DNA from: Streptomyces sp. ML-6
GTDB lineage: Bacteria; Actinomycetota; Actinomycetes; Streptomycetales; Streptomycetaceae
Direction: 5' to 3'
Assembly (NCBI RefSeq): GCF_030116705.1
Contig: NZ_JAOTIK010000001.1
Span: 7,530,501 to 7,594,500, forward strand
Length of the DNA: 64,000 bases
Shown piece after piece: positions 8,105 to 17,171 of this stretch (position 1 is the first letter of the stretch; every line of letters starts with the position of its first letter). The notes below the pieces were generated by a model. It worked only from the letters and a program-made list of their open reading frames with translations, was not told the DNA's origin and searched no databases. The position numbers and the translations under genes are program-made.

Positions 8105-9421
8105 CTACGGTTCGAGGTCGCGCAGGATGCCGCTGACGTTGACCACTTGGTGGCATCCGGCTGCCTGCGTTCCGGTGGCCGGAGTACCCGGTTTGTTGCA
8201 CGTCACGGAAGCGGTGACCGTTTCGTTCTCCGGAATCTCGATGGGGGTGACCCAGTGATAGTCCTGGTTGCGGAAGGTCTCCAGGGCGATGGTGGTGATC
8301 TTCCGGTTCCCGAACGTGATGGTCAGTACCCCTTCGTCGCCCTGGAAGTTCGCCACCACGAGGTCCGTGACGCCGAACACCTTCCCCTCGGGTACCCGGT
8401 ACGGCTTCTTCCTCGTGCCCCCCGAGCCGACCTGCACGTCGATCGTCTCCGACATCTGCTGGTGGCCGTCGCCGCCCGCGCCCGACGTCGAGCCGGAGCC
8501 GCCCGAGCCGCCGGGGGACCGGCCGGGCCGGGGCTTCTGGCTCCCGTCCTGCCCCTGACCGCCGGAGGCGTCGCCCGAGCCGCCGGACGAGGCCCCGCCC
8601 TGCTGCCCGCCGCCCCGCCGCTCCTTCTCCGCGGCGTCGGTCACCGCTTGTTTCGCGGTACTTTTCACCGCGGGCCTGACCAGCGCGAACCACGCGAGCA
8701 GCAGGGCGAGCAACGCGGCCAGCACGATCAGCAGCCACCTGGGCAGTACCGGGATCTGGGCGAACTCGCCGGGCAGCGTCTCCGGCCGGCGGGGCTGCCC
8801 GTCCTCGGCCTCCCCCTCGGTCCTCTCGGCGGCCTCGACCTCGAACGGCCAGGTGGCCGGCGTGCCGAACCAGATCAGCTTCTGGGCCCGCACCCGCAGT
8901 CCCACCTCGGCGGACTCGCCCGGCTCCAGGCGCCGTTGGCCGGGGGAGAGGGCCAGCCGGAGCTCCTCCCCCTCCTGCGTGCCGGTGAACACGACGCCGA
9001 CCGGGGTGTTCCCCCGGTTCTGCACCGCGGTCCGGAACCGGGCCCCCCGCCAGCCGCGGCGCCGACGGGGCTCGAGCTGCCCCCGGAGCTCGTGGAAGGG
9101 CTCGACGACCACGGTGGTCTCGGGGACCGCCACCGACTCGGGGCGCTCCGCAGGCAGGACGCGTACCCCCAGGGGCGTCTCCCCGGCCCGGACCTCGTGG
9201 GAACGGGGCGGCGCGAGCCGTACGGCCACCACCTCGGAGGTGCCCGGATAGAGCGAGACGCGCGCCGGCTCCACGGTGCTCCACGCGGCGCAGTCGCCGA
9301 CCACTTCGAGCGTGTAGGCCTCGACGATGTCGCCGTCGTTGCGCACGGTCAGGGTCGTCGTCGCCTCGGCGCCGGGCGACACCGTCACCGTGGACATTTC
9401 GAATTCGGCAGATGTGGTCAC
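8105..9421 (-). CDS. CisA-like membrane protein of the CIS locus
   Basis: 438 residues. The cytosol-side N-terminus holds two immunoglobulin-like/NEW3-type repeats (VTVSPGAEATTTLTVRNDG and FRTAVQNRGNTPVGVVF), then one clear membrane helix at about residues 228-250 (RWLLIVLAALLALLLAWFAL). A Gly/Ser/Gln-rich linker follows, then a compact C-terminal domain beginning around IDVQVGSGGTRKKPYRVPEG. This layout matches the membrane protein CisA of Streptomyces CIS loci, reported to tether cytoplasmic CIS particles to the membrane before firing. The start is GTG 9421; an internal ATG eight codons later is possible. It is encoded divergently from the regulator and ATPase operon. Confidence 0.78.
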   Translation of the reverse strand: MTTSAEFEMSTVTVSPGAEATTTLTVRNDGDIVEAYTLEVVGDCAAWSTVEPARVSLYPGTSEVVAVRLAPPRSHEVRAGETPLGVRVLPAERPESVAVPETTVVVEPFHELRGQLEPRRRRGWRGARFRTAVQNRGNTPVGVVFTGTQEGEELRLALSPGQRRLEPGESAEVGLRVRAQKLIWFGTPATWPFEVEAAERTEGEAEDGQPRRPETLPGEFAQIPVLPRWLLIVLAALLALLLAWFALVRPAVKSTAKQAVTDAAEKERRGGGQQGGASSGGSGDASGGQGQDGSQKPRPGRSPGGSGGSGSTSGAGGDGHQQMSETIDVQVGSGGTRKKPYRVPEGKVFGVTDLVVANFQGDEGVLTITFGNRKITTIALETFRNQDYHWVTPIEIPENETVTASVTCNKPGTPATGTQAAGCHQVVNVSGILRDLEP

Positions 9422-9624
9422 GGTGCGACGTTAGGCCGAGGACACGGGGGCGCAGCAGAGACGGGAGGGCAACGCACGGGCAGGGCTTGTGCCCCCGGAG
9501 CCCCACAGCACGGTCTCCCCGAGCCCCTCTCCCGCGCCAGGTCCCCCTGACGGGGCCGGGCACGCACGGGCAAGGCGACCGGCACACCGAGGCAAGAGCA
9601 CCTGAGGAAGACGAGCACGGAACG
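9422..9624. promoter_or_regulatory. Divergent intergenic region, CisA-like gene / LuxR regulator
   Basis: 203 nt between two divergently transcribed genes of the CIS locus; both promoters should lie here. I see no sharp inverted repeat strong enough to name an operator. The regulator encoded to the right is the obvious candidate to bind here. Confidence 0.45.
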
Positions 9625-10350
9625 ATGACGACGACAGACGTGAAGAGCGAGGCGGCGGCGCGCGGACAGTTCCGCAGGCCCACCGCTTCGGAACGCTCCG
9701 CCCAGCGCCGCGCGCGGAAGACTCCCGCGGGCAGGGTCTCCGTGGCGGTGTACGCGGAGGACCTGATCCTCCAGACAGGCGTGATACACCAGTTGCGCCC
9801 GCGCCCCGAGATAGAACTGACGACGGAGGCCGAGGCCGACCGGGCCCAGGTCTCCTTAGTGGTGGTGGACATGGTGGACGAACCCACCGTCCGGCTCCTC
9901 TCCAGACTCCAGCGCAACACCGCCACCCGCACCGGACTCGTCGTCGGCTTCTTCGAATCGGGCGCGCTCCAGACCCTGATCGAGTGCGGTGTGGCCGCCG
10001 TGCTCAGGCGCGGGGAGGCCGACCAGGACCGCCTCGTCCATCTGGTGACGGCGATAGCCAACGGCGAGGGCGTACTCCCGGGCGACCTGCTCGGAAAGCT
10101 CCTCGACCACGTCAGCAGCCTCCAGCGCACGGTCCTCGACCCCCGGGGGCTCTCGCTCTCCACCCTCACGGCACGGGAGGCGGAGATGATCCGACTGGTG
10201 TCGGAGGGCTTCGGCACGGCGGAGATCGCGCAGAAGACCTCGTACTCCGAACGCACCGTCAAGAACGTGCTGCACGAGATGGCGACCCGGCTCGAACTGC
10301 GCAACCGGGCCCACGCCGTCGGCTACGCCATGCGCCACGGGCTCATCTGA
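9625..10350 (+). CDS. LuxR/NarL-type regulator of the CIS locus, with a TTA codon
   Basis: 241 residues. The C-terminus is a clear LuxR helix-turn-helix (LTAREAEMIRLVSEGFGTAE followed by IAQKTSYSERTVKNVLHEMA). The N-terminal 150 residues look like a degenerate receiver domain: an acidic pair AED near the start and one aspartate in VVVDMVDEP, but no standard lysine loop, so phosphorylation control is doubtful. Codon 78 (9856-9858) is TTA, a rare leucine codon in Streptomyces that needs the bldA tRNA; this would tie the regulator to late growth or development. It is the first gene of the rightward half of the CIS locus and faces the CisA-like gene. Direct control of the CIS genes is inferred from position. 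Confidence 0.88.
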   Translation: MTTTDVKSEAAARGQFRRPTASERSAQRRARKTPAGRVSVAVYAEDLILQTGVIHQLRPRPEIELTTEAEADRAQVSLVVVDMVDEPTVRLLSRLQRNTATRTGLVVGFFESGALQTLIECGVAAVLRRGEADQDRLVHLVTAIANGEGVLPGDLLGKLLDHVSSLQRTVLDPRGLSLSTLTAREAEMIRLVSEGFGTAEIAQKTSYSERTVKNVLHEMATRLELRNRAHAVGYAMRHGLI

Positions 10351-10506
10351 GTCCCGCCCCGGGCTCCCGTGCGGGCGGTGTGCCGACGCCGCCGCACGGG
10401 AGCGCGCCGGGCCCCGGGGAAGGGGTCGAGGGGCGGACGCAAAGGGCAGCGGTTCCTTCCCCCGGTACGGGCCCTCGGGGCCTGTTCCCGGCCCGGGCCG
10501 GGCGGG

Positions 10507-13500
10507 ATGCTGGCGGAGGGGAGCGTCATCAACCAGACTGTGAGGTGGGCCGTGACCGGCACTGCTGGCCCGGTGGGGCGAAACCGGCTGCACCGACTGG
10601 CGGGCGTGGTGGTGCTGTTGGCGCCGCTGCTGGTGGCGGGGTCCGCGTCCGAACCGCGGGAAGCACCACGGTTGGCCGCGGCGGCGGACGAGACCCCGGT
10701 CGACGCCGGACGCATCACCTACGCCGGGACCGAGCACCGCAGCATCGGCAGGGCCGTCGGCGAGAAAAGCTCCGACCCGCTGTTCGGGCCCGGGCCGGCC
10801 CACTACGACCAGGACCCGTTCGTACGCGGCGACACGATGGTCTTCACCAGCCTGCGCGACAGCGTGCGCCCGCAGGTGTACGTGCGCGAGGCGAACGGAG
10901 CCGTCCGCAGGCTCACCAGCGACCGGGACGCCGCGCACCCCGAACTCTCCCCGGACGGACGGACCGTGGTGTTCGACTCCGAGGAGCGGGGCGAGGACGG
11001 CAAGGTCCAGCGCGACGTGTGGATCGTCGACGTCGACGGCACCGGTCTGCGGCGGCTGATGGACACCCCCAACAACGAGACCTCCCCGACCTTCTCCCCG
11101 GACGGCACCCGCATCGCGTTCTCCTGCGACTCCGGCGACGAGGGCGCCGGGATCATCTACGAGCAGGCCGTGTCCGGCGGACCGGCGAGGCCCGTCAGCC
11201 ATGTGACCGGCAACGCGACCGAACCGGCGTGGAACCCGGTGGACGACGACGCCCACCGCGACCAGATCGCGTACACCCTCACCCCCGGCGTGGAGGAGGA
11301 CGATCCGAGGCTGTGGGTGACCGAGGGCCGCCCCGGCACCGACCGCGCACTGCTCGCCGGCGGGCAGGCGACCTGGCGCACCCGCTCGGCCGCCTGGCTG
11401 GCGGACGGAACGGGTCTGGTCTTCCTCGGCCGCGACTGCACGTGCGAGTACGAACGTGTCTACCGGGCAACCGCCTTCGACAGGGCCGCGCCGACGACCG
11501 TACTGGACGAGAACCGCAAGCTCGATTCGCCCACCTGGACCGGCCCGCCGGCCACCGGGACCGTCATCGTCTCCCGGCAGACGCCGCACAGGCCGAAGAA
11601 GGAGAACAACGAGGCGGGGCCCCAAGATCCGGTCGCCGTGACGCTCCAGGACGTCCGGCAGGACGGCTCCGACCCGCGGGACCTCGGAATTCCCGTCCTG
11701 CGCGAGGACCCGGGCGCCGTCGACAACGCGGACCTGCTGTTCAACCCGGGGAAGGAATACGACCCGTGGACCGAGCGACAGAGCTACACCCCGGACGGCC
11801 GGCGCATCGTCGTGACCCGCTTCGAGGGCCCGGAGGACGCACGCTTCGAGCGGATCTGGCTGGCCGACGCCGACGGCGGCAACGCGGCCGTGATGCCGCT
11901 CGCCGGGCGCAGCCCCGGTGACCGGGACACCGACCCCGCGTTCTCCCCGGACGGCACCAAACTGGCGTTCACCAGGACCTCGCCCGGCGGCGCCGGAGAC
12001 GGGGCGGGGCCGAGCAGCGTCCTCGTCGCGGACGTCGCGACGGGGGCGATCATCGGCAAGGTCGTGCCGCCGGCCGGGCAGTTGACGGGACAGGACGCCC
12101 AGCCCGCCTGGTCGCCCGACGGCACCACCCTCGCCTTCACCCGCAACCACGTGATCCGGGGCCTCGGCGGCATCAAGCACATCTGGACCGCACCGGTGAA
12201 CGCGCTCGACCAGCAGCGCGACCTCAGCGCCACGATCTGCTCCGGCGAGTGCAAGAAGATCGACGACAGCCCCGCCTTCTCCCCGGACGGCACCCGCATC
12301 GCCTTCAACCGCAAGGACGGCGGCAACGACCAGAACAGCGGTCGCGGCGGCATCCTGATCACCTCGCCGAACGGCGACGAGTGCCGGGTGGTGCTCCCCG
12401 CCACCCGGCGGGACGACCCCGAAGCCTGCCGCCAGGACCTTCCGGACACCCCGCCGAACGGCCCCTTCCAGCCCCGTGACGTGGCCTGGTCGCCGGACGG
12501 CGGACGGCTCGTGATGAGTTCGCGCCGGGAGGCCGCGCCGAACTCCCCGGAGCAGCTGTCCGTGCTGGACCTCTCCTCCGGCACCCTGACACCGTTCGGC
12601 GGGCGGCTCGGCGGACGGCAGAAGGAGCCCGCCTTCCAGCAGTCCGTCGACCTGTCCCTGACCGCGCCGCCCACCGCCCCCTCGATCGAGGTCGGCGACA
12701 CCGGGAAGGTGACGGTCACGGTCACCAACCGGGGCCCCGCCCCCTCGCCCGGCACCGTGTTCACCATCGACGCCCCGCCCGGGGTGCGCCTGGAGGAGCT
12801 CACCACCCCGGCCGGGTCCTGCGCCGCCGCCTCGCCCCAGTGCGACCTGGGGGTGCTCCGGCCGGGCCGGAGCGTGACGGTCACCGCCCGGCTCACCGGG
12901 GTGAGCACGGGGGACCAGCGGATCGGCTGGTCGGTCACCGGGGCCGTGGTGGACCCGAACCCCACGGACAACGCCACCGGAACCGTCGTCCCGGTCCGGG
13001 ACGCACCGGCACCCACTCCCACTCCGCCCCCGACGCCGCCCACCCCGGCCCCCACGCCGCCCGAGCCCGAGGCGGGCCCCGGCGTCGTCGTACGGGCCCA
13101 GCCCGGTCCCGGTTTCGTCGGCGGCCGGGTGGTGGTGACGTACACCGTGCGCAACGGACGCAACGCCCTCGCCACCGGGCTGCGGCTGCGGCTCGGCCTG
13201 CCCGCGCGCGTCCCGACGGCCCCGCTTCCGGCGGGCTGCGCGGCCGGGGTGTGCACCCTGCCCGACCTGGCTCCCGGGGCCTCCACGGTGGTCCGGGTCG
13301 TGCTCGAACCCGACCGGGCACTGAGCACGACCATCACCGGCAGACTGACCACGACCGGTACCGACGCCGACCCCCGCGACAACGTCGCCAGGACCGCGCT
13401 GCGCATCCTCCAGCCCCGCATCGTCGCGGTGCCGGCCGTCGGCAAACCGGGGTTCGTCACCTCCGTACGGGGCAAGGACTTCCCGCCGGGGGCCCCGGTC

Positions 13501-13713
13501 CGGCTCACCTGGAAACCGGGGATCACGGCGGCCGCGCCGCCCGCCGTCCCGCGTACGGACCGTACGTTCATCGCGCAGTTGCTGGTCCTGGTGAAGGACC
13601 GGACGGGGCCGCGCACCATCACCGCCACGGGGCCCGGGTTCAGTCCGGTCACCACCCGCTTCCTGGTGGTCGACGGCACCATGGTCCCGCCGGACGAGGT
13701 GGGGCGCCGGTGA
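10507..13713 (+). CDS. Exported PD40 beta-propeller protein with DUF11-type C-terminal repeats
   Basis: About 1068 residues. A signal-peptide-like segment (RLHRLAGVVVLLAPLLVAGS) is followed by at least seven TolB/PD40 propeller motifs, such as LSPDGRTVVFDS, FSPDGTRIAFSC, YTPDGRRIVVTR, FSPDGTKLAFTR, WSPDGTTLAFTR and FSPDGTRIAFNR. Two DUF11/CARDB-like modules follow (VTVTVTNRGPAPSPGTVF; VVVTYTVRNGRNALATGL), separated by a Pro/Thr linker near 13010-13060, and a final IPT-like part. The start is uncertain: ATG 10507 or GTG 10540, both leaving the signal segment intact. It overlaps the DUF4255 gene in a GTGA junction, so it belongs to the CIS operon. A role as a surface or periplasm-side partner of the CIS is only inferred. 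Confidence 0.8.
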   Translation: MLAEGSVINQTVRWAVTGTAGPVGRNRLHRLAGVVVLLAPLLVAGSASEPREAPRLAAAADETPVDAGRITYAGTEHRSIGRAVGEKSSDPLFGPGPAHYDQDPFVRGDTMVFTSLRDSVRPQVYVREANGAVRRLTSDRDAAHPELSPDGRTVVFDSEERGEDGKVQRDVWIVDVDGTGLRRLMDTPNNETSPTFSPDGTRIAFSCDSGDEGAGIIYEQAVSGGPARPVSHVTGNATEPAWNPVDDDAHRDQIAYTLTPGVEEDDPRLWVTEGRPGTDRALLAGGQATWRTRSAAWLADGTGLVFLGRDCTCEYERVYRATAFDRAAPTTVLDENRKLDSPTWTGPPATGTVIVSRQTPHRPKKENNEAGPQDPVAVTLQDVRQDGSDPRDLGIPVLREDPGAVDNADLLFNPGKEYDPWTERQSYTPDGRRIVVTRFEGPEDARFERIWLADADGGNAAVMPLAGRSPGDRDTDPAFSPDGTKLAFTRTSPGGAGDGAGPSSVLVADVATGAIIGKVVPPAGQLTGQDAQPAWSPDGTTLAFTRNHVIRGLGGIKHIWTAPVNALDQQRDLSATICSGECKKIDDSPAFSPDGTRIAFNRKDGGNDQNSGRGGILITSPNGDECRVVLPATRRDDPEACRQDLPDTPPNGPFQPRDVAWSPDGGRLVMSSRREAAPNSPEQLSVLDLSSGTLTPFGGRLGGRQKEPAFQQSVDLSLTAPPTAPSIEVGDTGKVTVTVTNRGPAPSPGTVFTIDAPPGVRLEELTTPAGSCAAASPQCDLGVLRPGRSVTVTARLTGVSTGDQRIGWSVTGAVVDPNPTDNATGTVVPVRDAPAPTPTPPPTPPTPAPTPPEPEAGPGVVVRAQPGPGFVGGRVVVTYTVRNGRNALATGLRLRLGLPARVPTAPLPAGCAAGVCTLPDLAPGASTVVRVVLEPDRALSTTITGRLTTTGTDADPRDNVARTALRILQPRIVAVPAVGKPGFVTSVRGKDFPPGAPVRLTWKPGITAAAPPAVPRTDRTFIAQLLVLVKDRTGPRTITATGPGFSPVTTRFLVVDGTMVPPDEVGRR

Positions 13714-14414
13714 TCCACGAAGTCGACGAGGGGCTGCGGCTGCTGCTGGTCGAGGCGGGCCTCCAGGAGAGCGGTGTCGACCTGGTCTTCGACGCGCCGA
13801 CGAAGGAGTGGTCCGCCCGGCGCAACGCACCCACGGTCAGCGTCTTCCTGCACGGCATCCGCGAGGACGCGACCCGGCGCCGCACCGGCACCGCCGAGGA
13901 GCACGACGAGCAGGGCCTGGTGGTCGGGCGGCGGACCCCGCCGCGCTGGTTCGAGCTGACCTACCTGGTGACCGCCTGGACCAACCGCCCGCAGGACGAA
14001 CACCGGCTGCTCTCCGAGGTGTTGCGCTGCCTCGTACGGGCGGACGTGCTGCCCGCCCGGATGCTCACCGGCAGCCTCGCCGAACTGGGGCTGACCGTGG
14101 ACATCGAGGCGGCGGGCCCGAACACCGACCGGCAGTCCACCGCCGACGTGTGGTCCGCGCTCGGCGGCGAGCTCAAGGCCGCGATCGACCTGCGGGTGTG
14201 GGCACCCCTGGCCGGCGAACAGGAGCCCGCCGGCCCGCCGGTCACCGAAGGACTGGTGGTGCGGACCGCGCCCGCCCGCGACGGCGACGGGGCGGGCCCC
14301 GGGCGCCGGCTGCGTTATGCCGGGGCCTTTGACCCCGGCGGGCAGGGCTTCGCCGCGGAACGCGACCGGCAACTGCCGCCCGGCCGGCGCAGGCGCGGGG
14401 GCGCGGCCCGGTGA
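13710..14414 (+). CDS. DUF4255 CIS tail-terminator protein (Pvc16-like)
   Basis: 234 residues starting GTG 13710, overlapping the previous stop (GTGA). It begins VIHEVDEGLRLLLVEAGLQE and carries the DUF4255 core around PTVSVFLHGIREDATRR, RWFELTYLVTAW and EHRLLSEVLRCLVRADVLPA. In Pvc/Afp-type systems this family caps the distal end of the tube and sheath (tail terminator). The C-terminal 40 residues are low complexity and basic. The next gene, the AAA+ ATPase, again overlaps by four bases, which is the usual pairing of the terminator and ATPase genes in CIS loci. Confidence 0.88.
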   Translation: MIHEVDEGLRLLLVEAGLQESGVDLVFDAPTKEWSARRNAPTVSVFLHGIREDATRRRTGTAEEHDEQGLVVGRRTPPRWFELTYLVTAWTNRPQDEHRLLSEVLRCLVRADVLPARMLTGSLAELGLTVDIEAAGPNTDRQSTADVWSALGGELKAAIDLRVWAPLAGEQEPAGPPVTEGLVVRTAPARDGDGAGPGRRLRYAGAFDPGGQGFAAERDRQLPPGRRRRGGAAR

Positions 14415-16549
14415 CCACCGCGCAGGACACCCCCCGGACCACCGCGGAACCGCCCGGCGCCCCGACGGCCGTCGAGGAGCTGTGGGAGCGGCTGGGCCAT
14501 GTCGAGCAACGGGTCAGGAACGCCGTCGCGGCCCGGCGGGCCGTCGACCCGCAACCCGACGACCCCTACCGGGGGCAGTACCTCACCCCCGAGGGGGCCG
14601 AGCGGATCCTGGCGGCCCGCGACGCGTTCGGGCCCGTACCGCAGTACGCGTCCGAGCCCCCGGCGCGGCCACGTCCCGGGAGCCGGCTCGGCCGGCTCGT
14701 CGAGGACTTCGGCCTGACCCCGCTCGACGTCGACCTGCTGATGGTGGCGATGGCGCCGGACATCGACGCCCGGTTCGAGCGGCTCTACGGCTACCTCAAC
14801 GACGACCTCAACCGGCGCAGGCCGACCATCGGCCTGGCCCTCGAACTCTGCGGGCTGCCCGCCGCGAGCGCCGGCCGCTTCCGGTTCTCGCCGTCCGCCC
14901 CCCTGGTCGGGGGCGGACTGCTGACCGTCCTGGAGGCCGACCGCCCGCTGCTCTCACGGGTGCTGCGGGCACCGGACCGGGTCACCGCCCATCTGCTCGG
15001 CGACGACGAACCCGACGGAAGGCTGCGCGGCCTGGTCCGGGTGGCCGGGCCCGGGGACGAGCAGCCCGACCCGGTGCCCGGGACACCGCGGGTCGCGGCG
15101 GCCCTGGGCACGGGCAGCGGCCTGGTGCATCTGCTCGACCGGGGCGGCGACCCGGGCGGACTGGCGGTCCAGGCCCTCCTCGCCGCGGGGCGCCGTCCGC
15201 TGGTGGTCGACGTCACGGCGTTCGCCACCGCTCCCGGCCCGGCGGACCTCGTACGGACCCTGGCGGCCGAGGTCCGGCTGAGCCGTGGCGGTGTCGTCCT
15301 CGGGCCGCTCGAAGCGCTGGCCCCCGAACGACCCGAGGGAGCCAGGCTGCTCGGTGAGCTGTGCGCGGCGCTCCGCGGCGCCCCTCTGGTCGTGTACGGG
15401 ACGAAGAACTGGGACCCCCTGTGGGCCGGGGACAGCCCGGTCCCGGTGCACGTTCTGCCCTCCGGCCCCGAGGACGTGGCGCGGCAATGGCGTCGGGCGC
15501 TCGACCGGGCCGGTACGGACGTCGGCCTGCCCGCCGGGAGGGCCCGGGTCGAGGCGGGGGTGGTGGAGGCCACCACCGCCTACCGGCTCGACGCCGAGCA
15601 GATGCGCAAGGCCGCCGCCGTCGCCTCCCGGCTGGCCGCCCTGGAGGAGCGCCCGGTGGGCGTGCGGGACCTGCGCACGGCCGTCCGGGCGCAGAACGGC
15701 GCGGGGCTCGAACGGCTCGCCCGCCGCATCGAGCCCGCGGTCGGCTGGGACGACCTCGTACTGCCTCCCGGGACCCACCGCCAACTGTCCGAACTCGCCC
15801 TGCGCGCACGCCACCGCGGGCAGGTGCTCGGCGAGTGGCGGATGCGGCCGGGGGGCGGCCGGGGGAGAGGGGTCGTCGCGTTGTTCGCCGGTGAGTCCGG
15901 CACCGGGAAGACCATGTCCGCCGAGGTGGTGGCGTCGGAGCTCGGCATGGAGCTCTACGTCGTGGACCTGTCCATCGTGGTGGACAAGTACATCGGCGAG
16001 ACCGAGAAGAACCTCGAAAGGATCTTCGTCGAGGCGTCCGACGTCAACGGCATCCTGCTGTTCGACGAGGCGGACGCCATCTTCGGGAAGCGTTCCCAGG
16101 TCAAGGACGCGCACGATCGCCACGCCAACGTGGAGTCGGCCTATCTGCTGCAACGCATCGAGTCCTTCGACGGGATCGCGGTGCTCACCACCAACCTGCG
16201 GGCCAACCTCGACGAGGCGTTCACCCGCCGCCTCGACGTGATCGCGGAGTTCCCCATGCCGGACGCCCGGCAGCGACTGGCCCTGTGGGACCGCTGCCTG
16301 GGGGCGGAGATCCCGCGCGCCGCGGACCTCGACCTGGAATTCTGCGCGCAGCGTTTCGAACTGGCGGGAGGATCGATCCGCTCCTGCGCGGTGACCGCCG
16401 CCTACCGGGCGGCGGAAGCGGGGGGACCGCTCGGCATGGGACAGATCGTCTCGGCCGTGCTCCAGGAGTACCGCAAGCTCGGCCGACTGGTCATGGAGAG
16501 CGAGTTCGGCCCGTGGCTGGGCCGCGCGCAGGGGCGCGGCAGGGGGTAG
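14411..16549 (+). CDS. CIS AAA+ ATPase (Pvc15-like)
   Basis: 712 residues. The C-terminal third is an AAA+ domain with Walker A GESGTGKT (about residues 494-501), Walker B ILLFDEADAIFGKRS (from about 547), a sensor-1 region VLTTNLRANLDEAFTRRLD with the arginine finger area, and a lid domain. The N-terminal 450 residues are the helical, poorly conserved region usual for CIS-type ATPases. The family is present in nearly all extracellular-type CIS loci and is proposed to act in assembly or cargo loading; it is not ClpV-like disassembly machinery by sequence layout. It is the last gene of the rightward CIS operon, followed by a 188-nt gap. Confidence 0.93.
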   Translation: MTTAQDTPRTTAEPPGAPTAVEELWERLGHVEQRVRNAVAARRAVDPQPDDPYRGQYLTPEGAERILAARDAFGPVPQYASEPPARPRPGSRLGRLVEDFGLTPLDVDLLMVAMAPDIDARFERLYGYLNDDLNRRRPTIGLALELCGLPAASAGRFRFSPSAPLVGGGLLTVLEADRPLLSRVLRAPDRVTAHLLGDDEPDGRLRGLVRVAGPGDEQPDPVPGTPRVAAALGTGSGLVHLLDRGGDPGGLAVQALLAAGRRPLVVDVTAFATAPGPADLVRTLAAEVRLSRGGVVLGPLEALAPERPEGARLLGELCAALRGAPLVVYGTKNWDPLWAGDSPVPVHVLPSGPEDVARQWRRALDRAGTDVGLPAGRARVEAGVVEATTAYRLDAEQMRKAAAVASRLAALEERPVGVRDLRTAVRAQNGAGLERLARRIEPAVGWDDLVLPPGTHRQLSELALRARHRGQVLGEWRMRPGGGRGRGVVALFAGESGTGKTMSAEVVASELGMELYVVDLSIVVDKYIGETEKNLERIFVEASDVNGILLFDEADAIFGKRSQVKDAHDRHANVESAYLLQRIESFDGIAVLTTNLRANLDEAFTRRLDVIAEFPMPDARQRLALWDRCLGAEIPRAADLDLEFCAQRFELAGGSIRSCAVTAAYRAAEAGGPLGMGQIVSAVLQEYRKLGRLVMESEFGPWLGRAQGRGRG

Positions 16550-16737
16550 GGCCTCTCGTTCGGATCGTGCCGGGCGGAAGGCGGCCGTCTGTACAACGGT
16601 CTTGTCTACGCGCATCATTGAGGTGTTTCGCACGAACGAACCACCCTCGGCCGGAACGCGGGCGTCCCTCTCTGTCCCGAGGTGACACCCGGTTCCAGAA
16701 TTGTCATGCATGCGTCAATCCTGAGAAAGGGAACACG

Positions 16738-17160
16738 ATGGCTTGCGGATCGACCAGCCTGTGGGCCGGCGAGACCAGCTGGTTCTGCTGCGGCAACTCC
16801 TGGGGACCGTGCTCCAGTGCCGGCGGCGGCGCCTGCGGCAACTGCCAGTCCGGCGCGCGCCACGGCGCGTGGCCCAACGCCTCACAGGCCTGCTGGAACA
16901 TCACCCGGCCCGACCTCTGCGGCGAGAACATCCCCAGACGCGGCTGCGGCGCGGTGATGAACGTCAGGCACCAGTGCTCGGGCGCGACGGTGTGCATCAC
17001 GATCACCGACTGCGGCCCGCGCACCAAGGAGTGGTGCGGCGAGGCGACGTGCTGCAACGGAGCCTGCCGTACCAACCGCGTCCTCGACCTGACCCCGGCC
17101 GCCTTCTCGGCGATCGGCAACCTGAGCTCGGGCAAGCTGCCGGTCTACATCTACGAGTGA
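16738..17160 (+). CDS. Cysteine-rich double-psi beta-barrel (RlpA/barwin-like) protein
   Basis: 140 residues with 16 cysteines, including two CC pairs (residues 17-18 and about 105-106). The second half has the pattern of an RlpA/barwin/expansin double-psi barrel: VCITITDCGP, then RVLDLTPAAFSAIGNLSSG and PVYIY. The N-terminus (MACGSTSLWAGETSWFCCGN) has no Sec or Tat signal. It lies 188 nt after the CIS ATPase and 11 nt before a Tat-exported protein, followed by a MauE-like membrane protein; MauE helps form or guard disulfides in the cysteine-rich small subunit of methylamine dehydrogenase. The start ATG 16738 is preceded by GAAAGGGAA. Function is unknown: cell-wall binding, or CIS cargo, are possible but unproven. 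Confidence 0.8.
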   Translation: MACGSTSLWAGETSWFCCGNSWGPCSSAGGGACGNCQSGARHGAWPNASQACWNITRPDLCGENIPRRGCGAVMNVRHQCSGATVCITITDCGPRTKEWCGEATCCNGACRTNRVLDLTPAAFSAIGNLSSGKLPVYIYE

Positions 17161-17171
17161 GGAGCATCGGC

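Noticed and set aside
7583..9550. Rightward open frame covering the CisA-like gene
   Set aside because: Its amino-acid content and codon pattern are those of an antisense shadow; the leftward frame has clear domains and a membrane helix.
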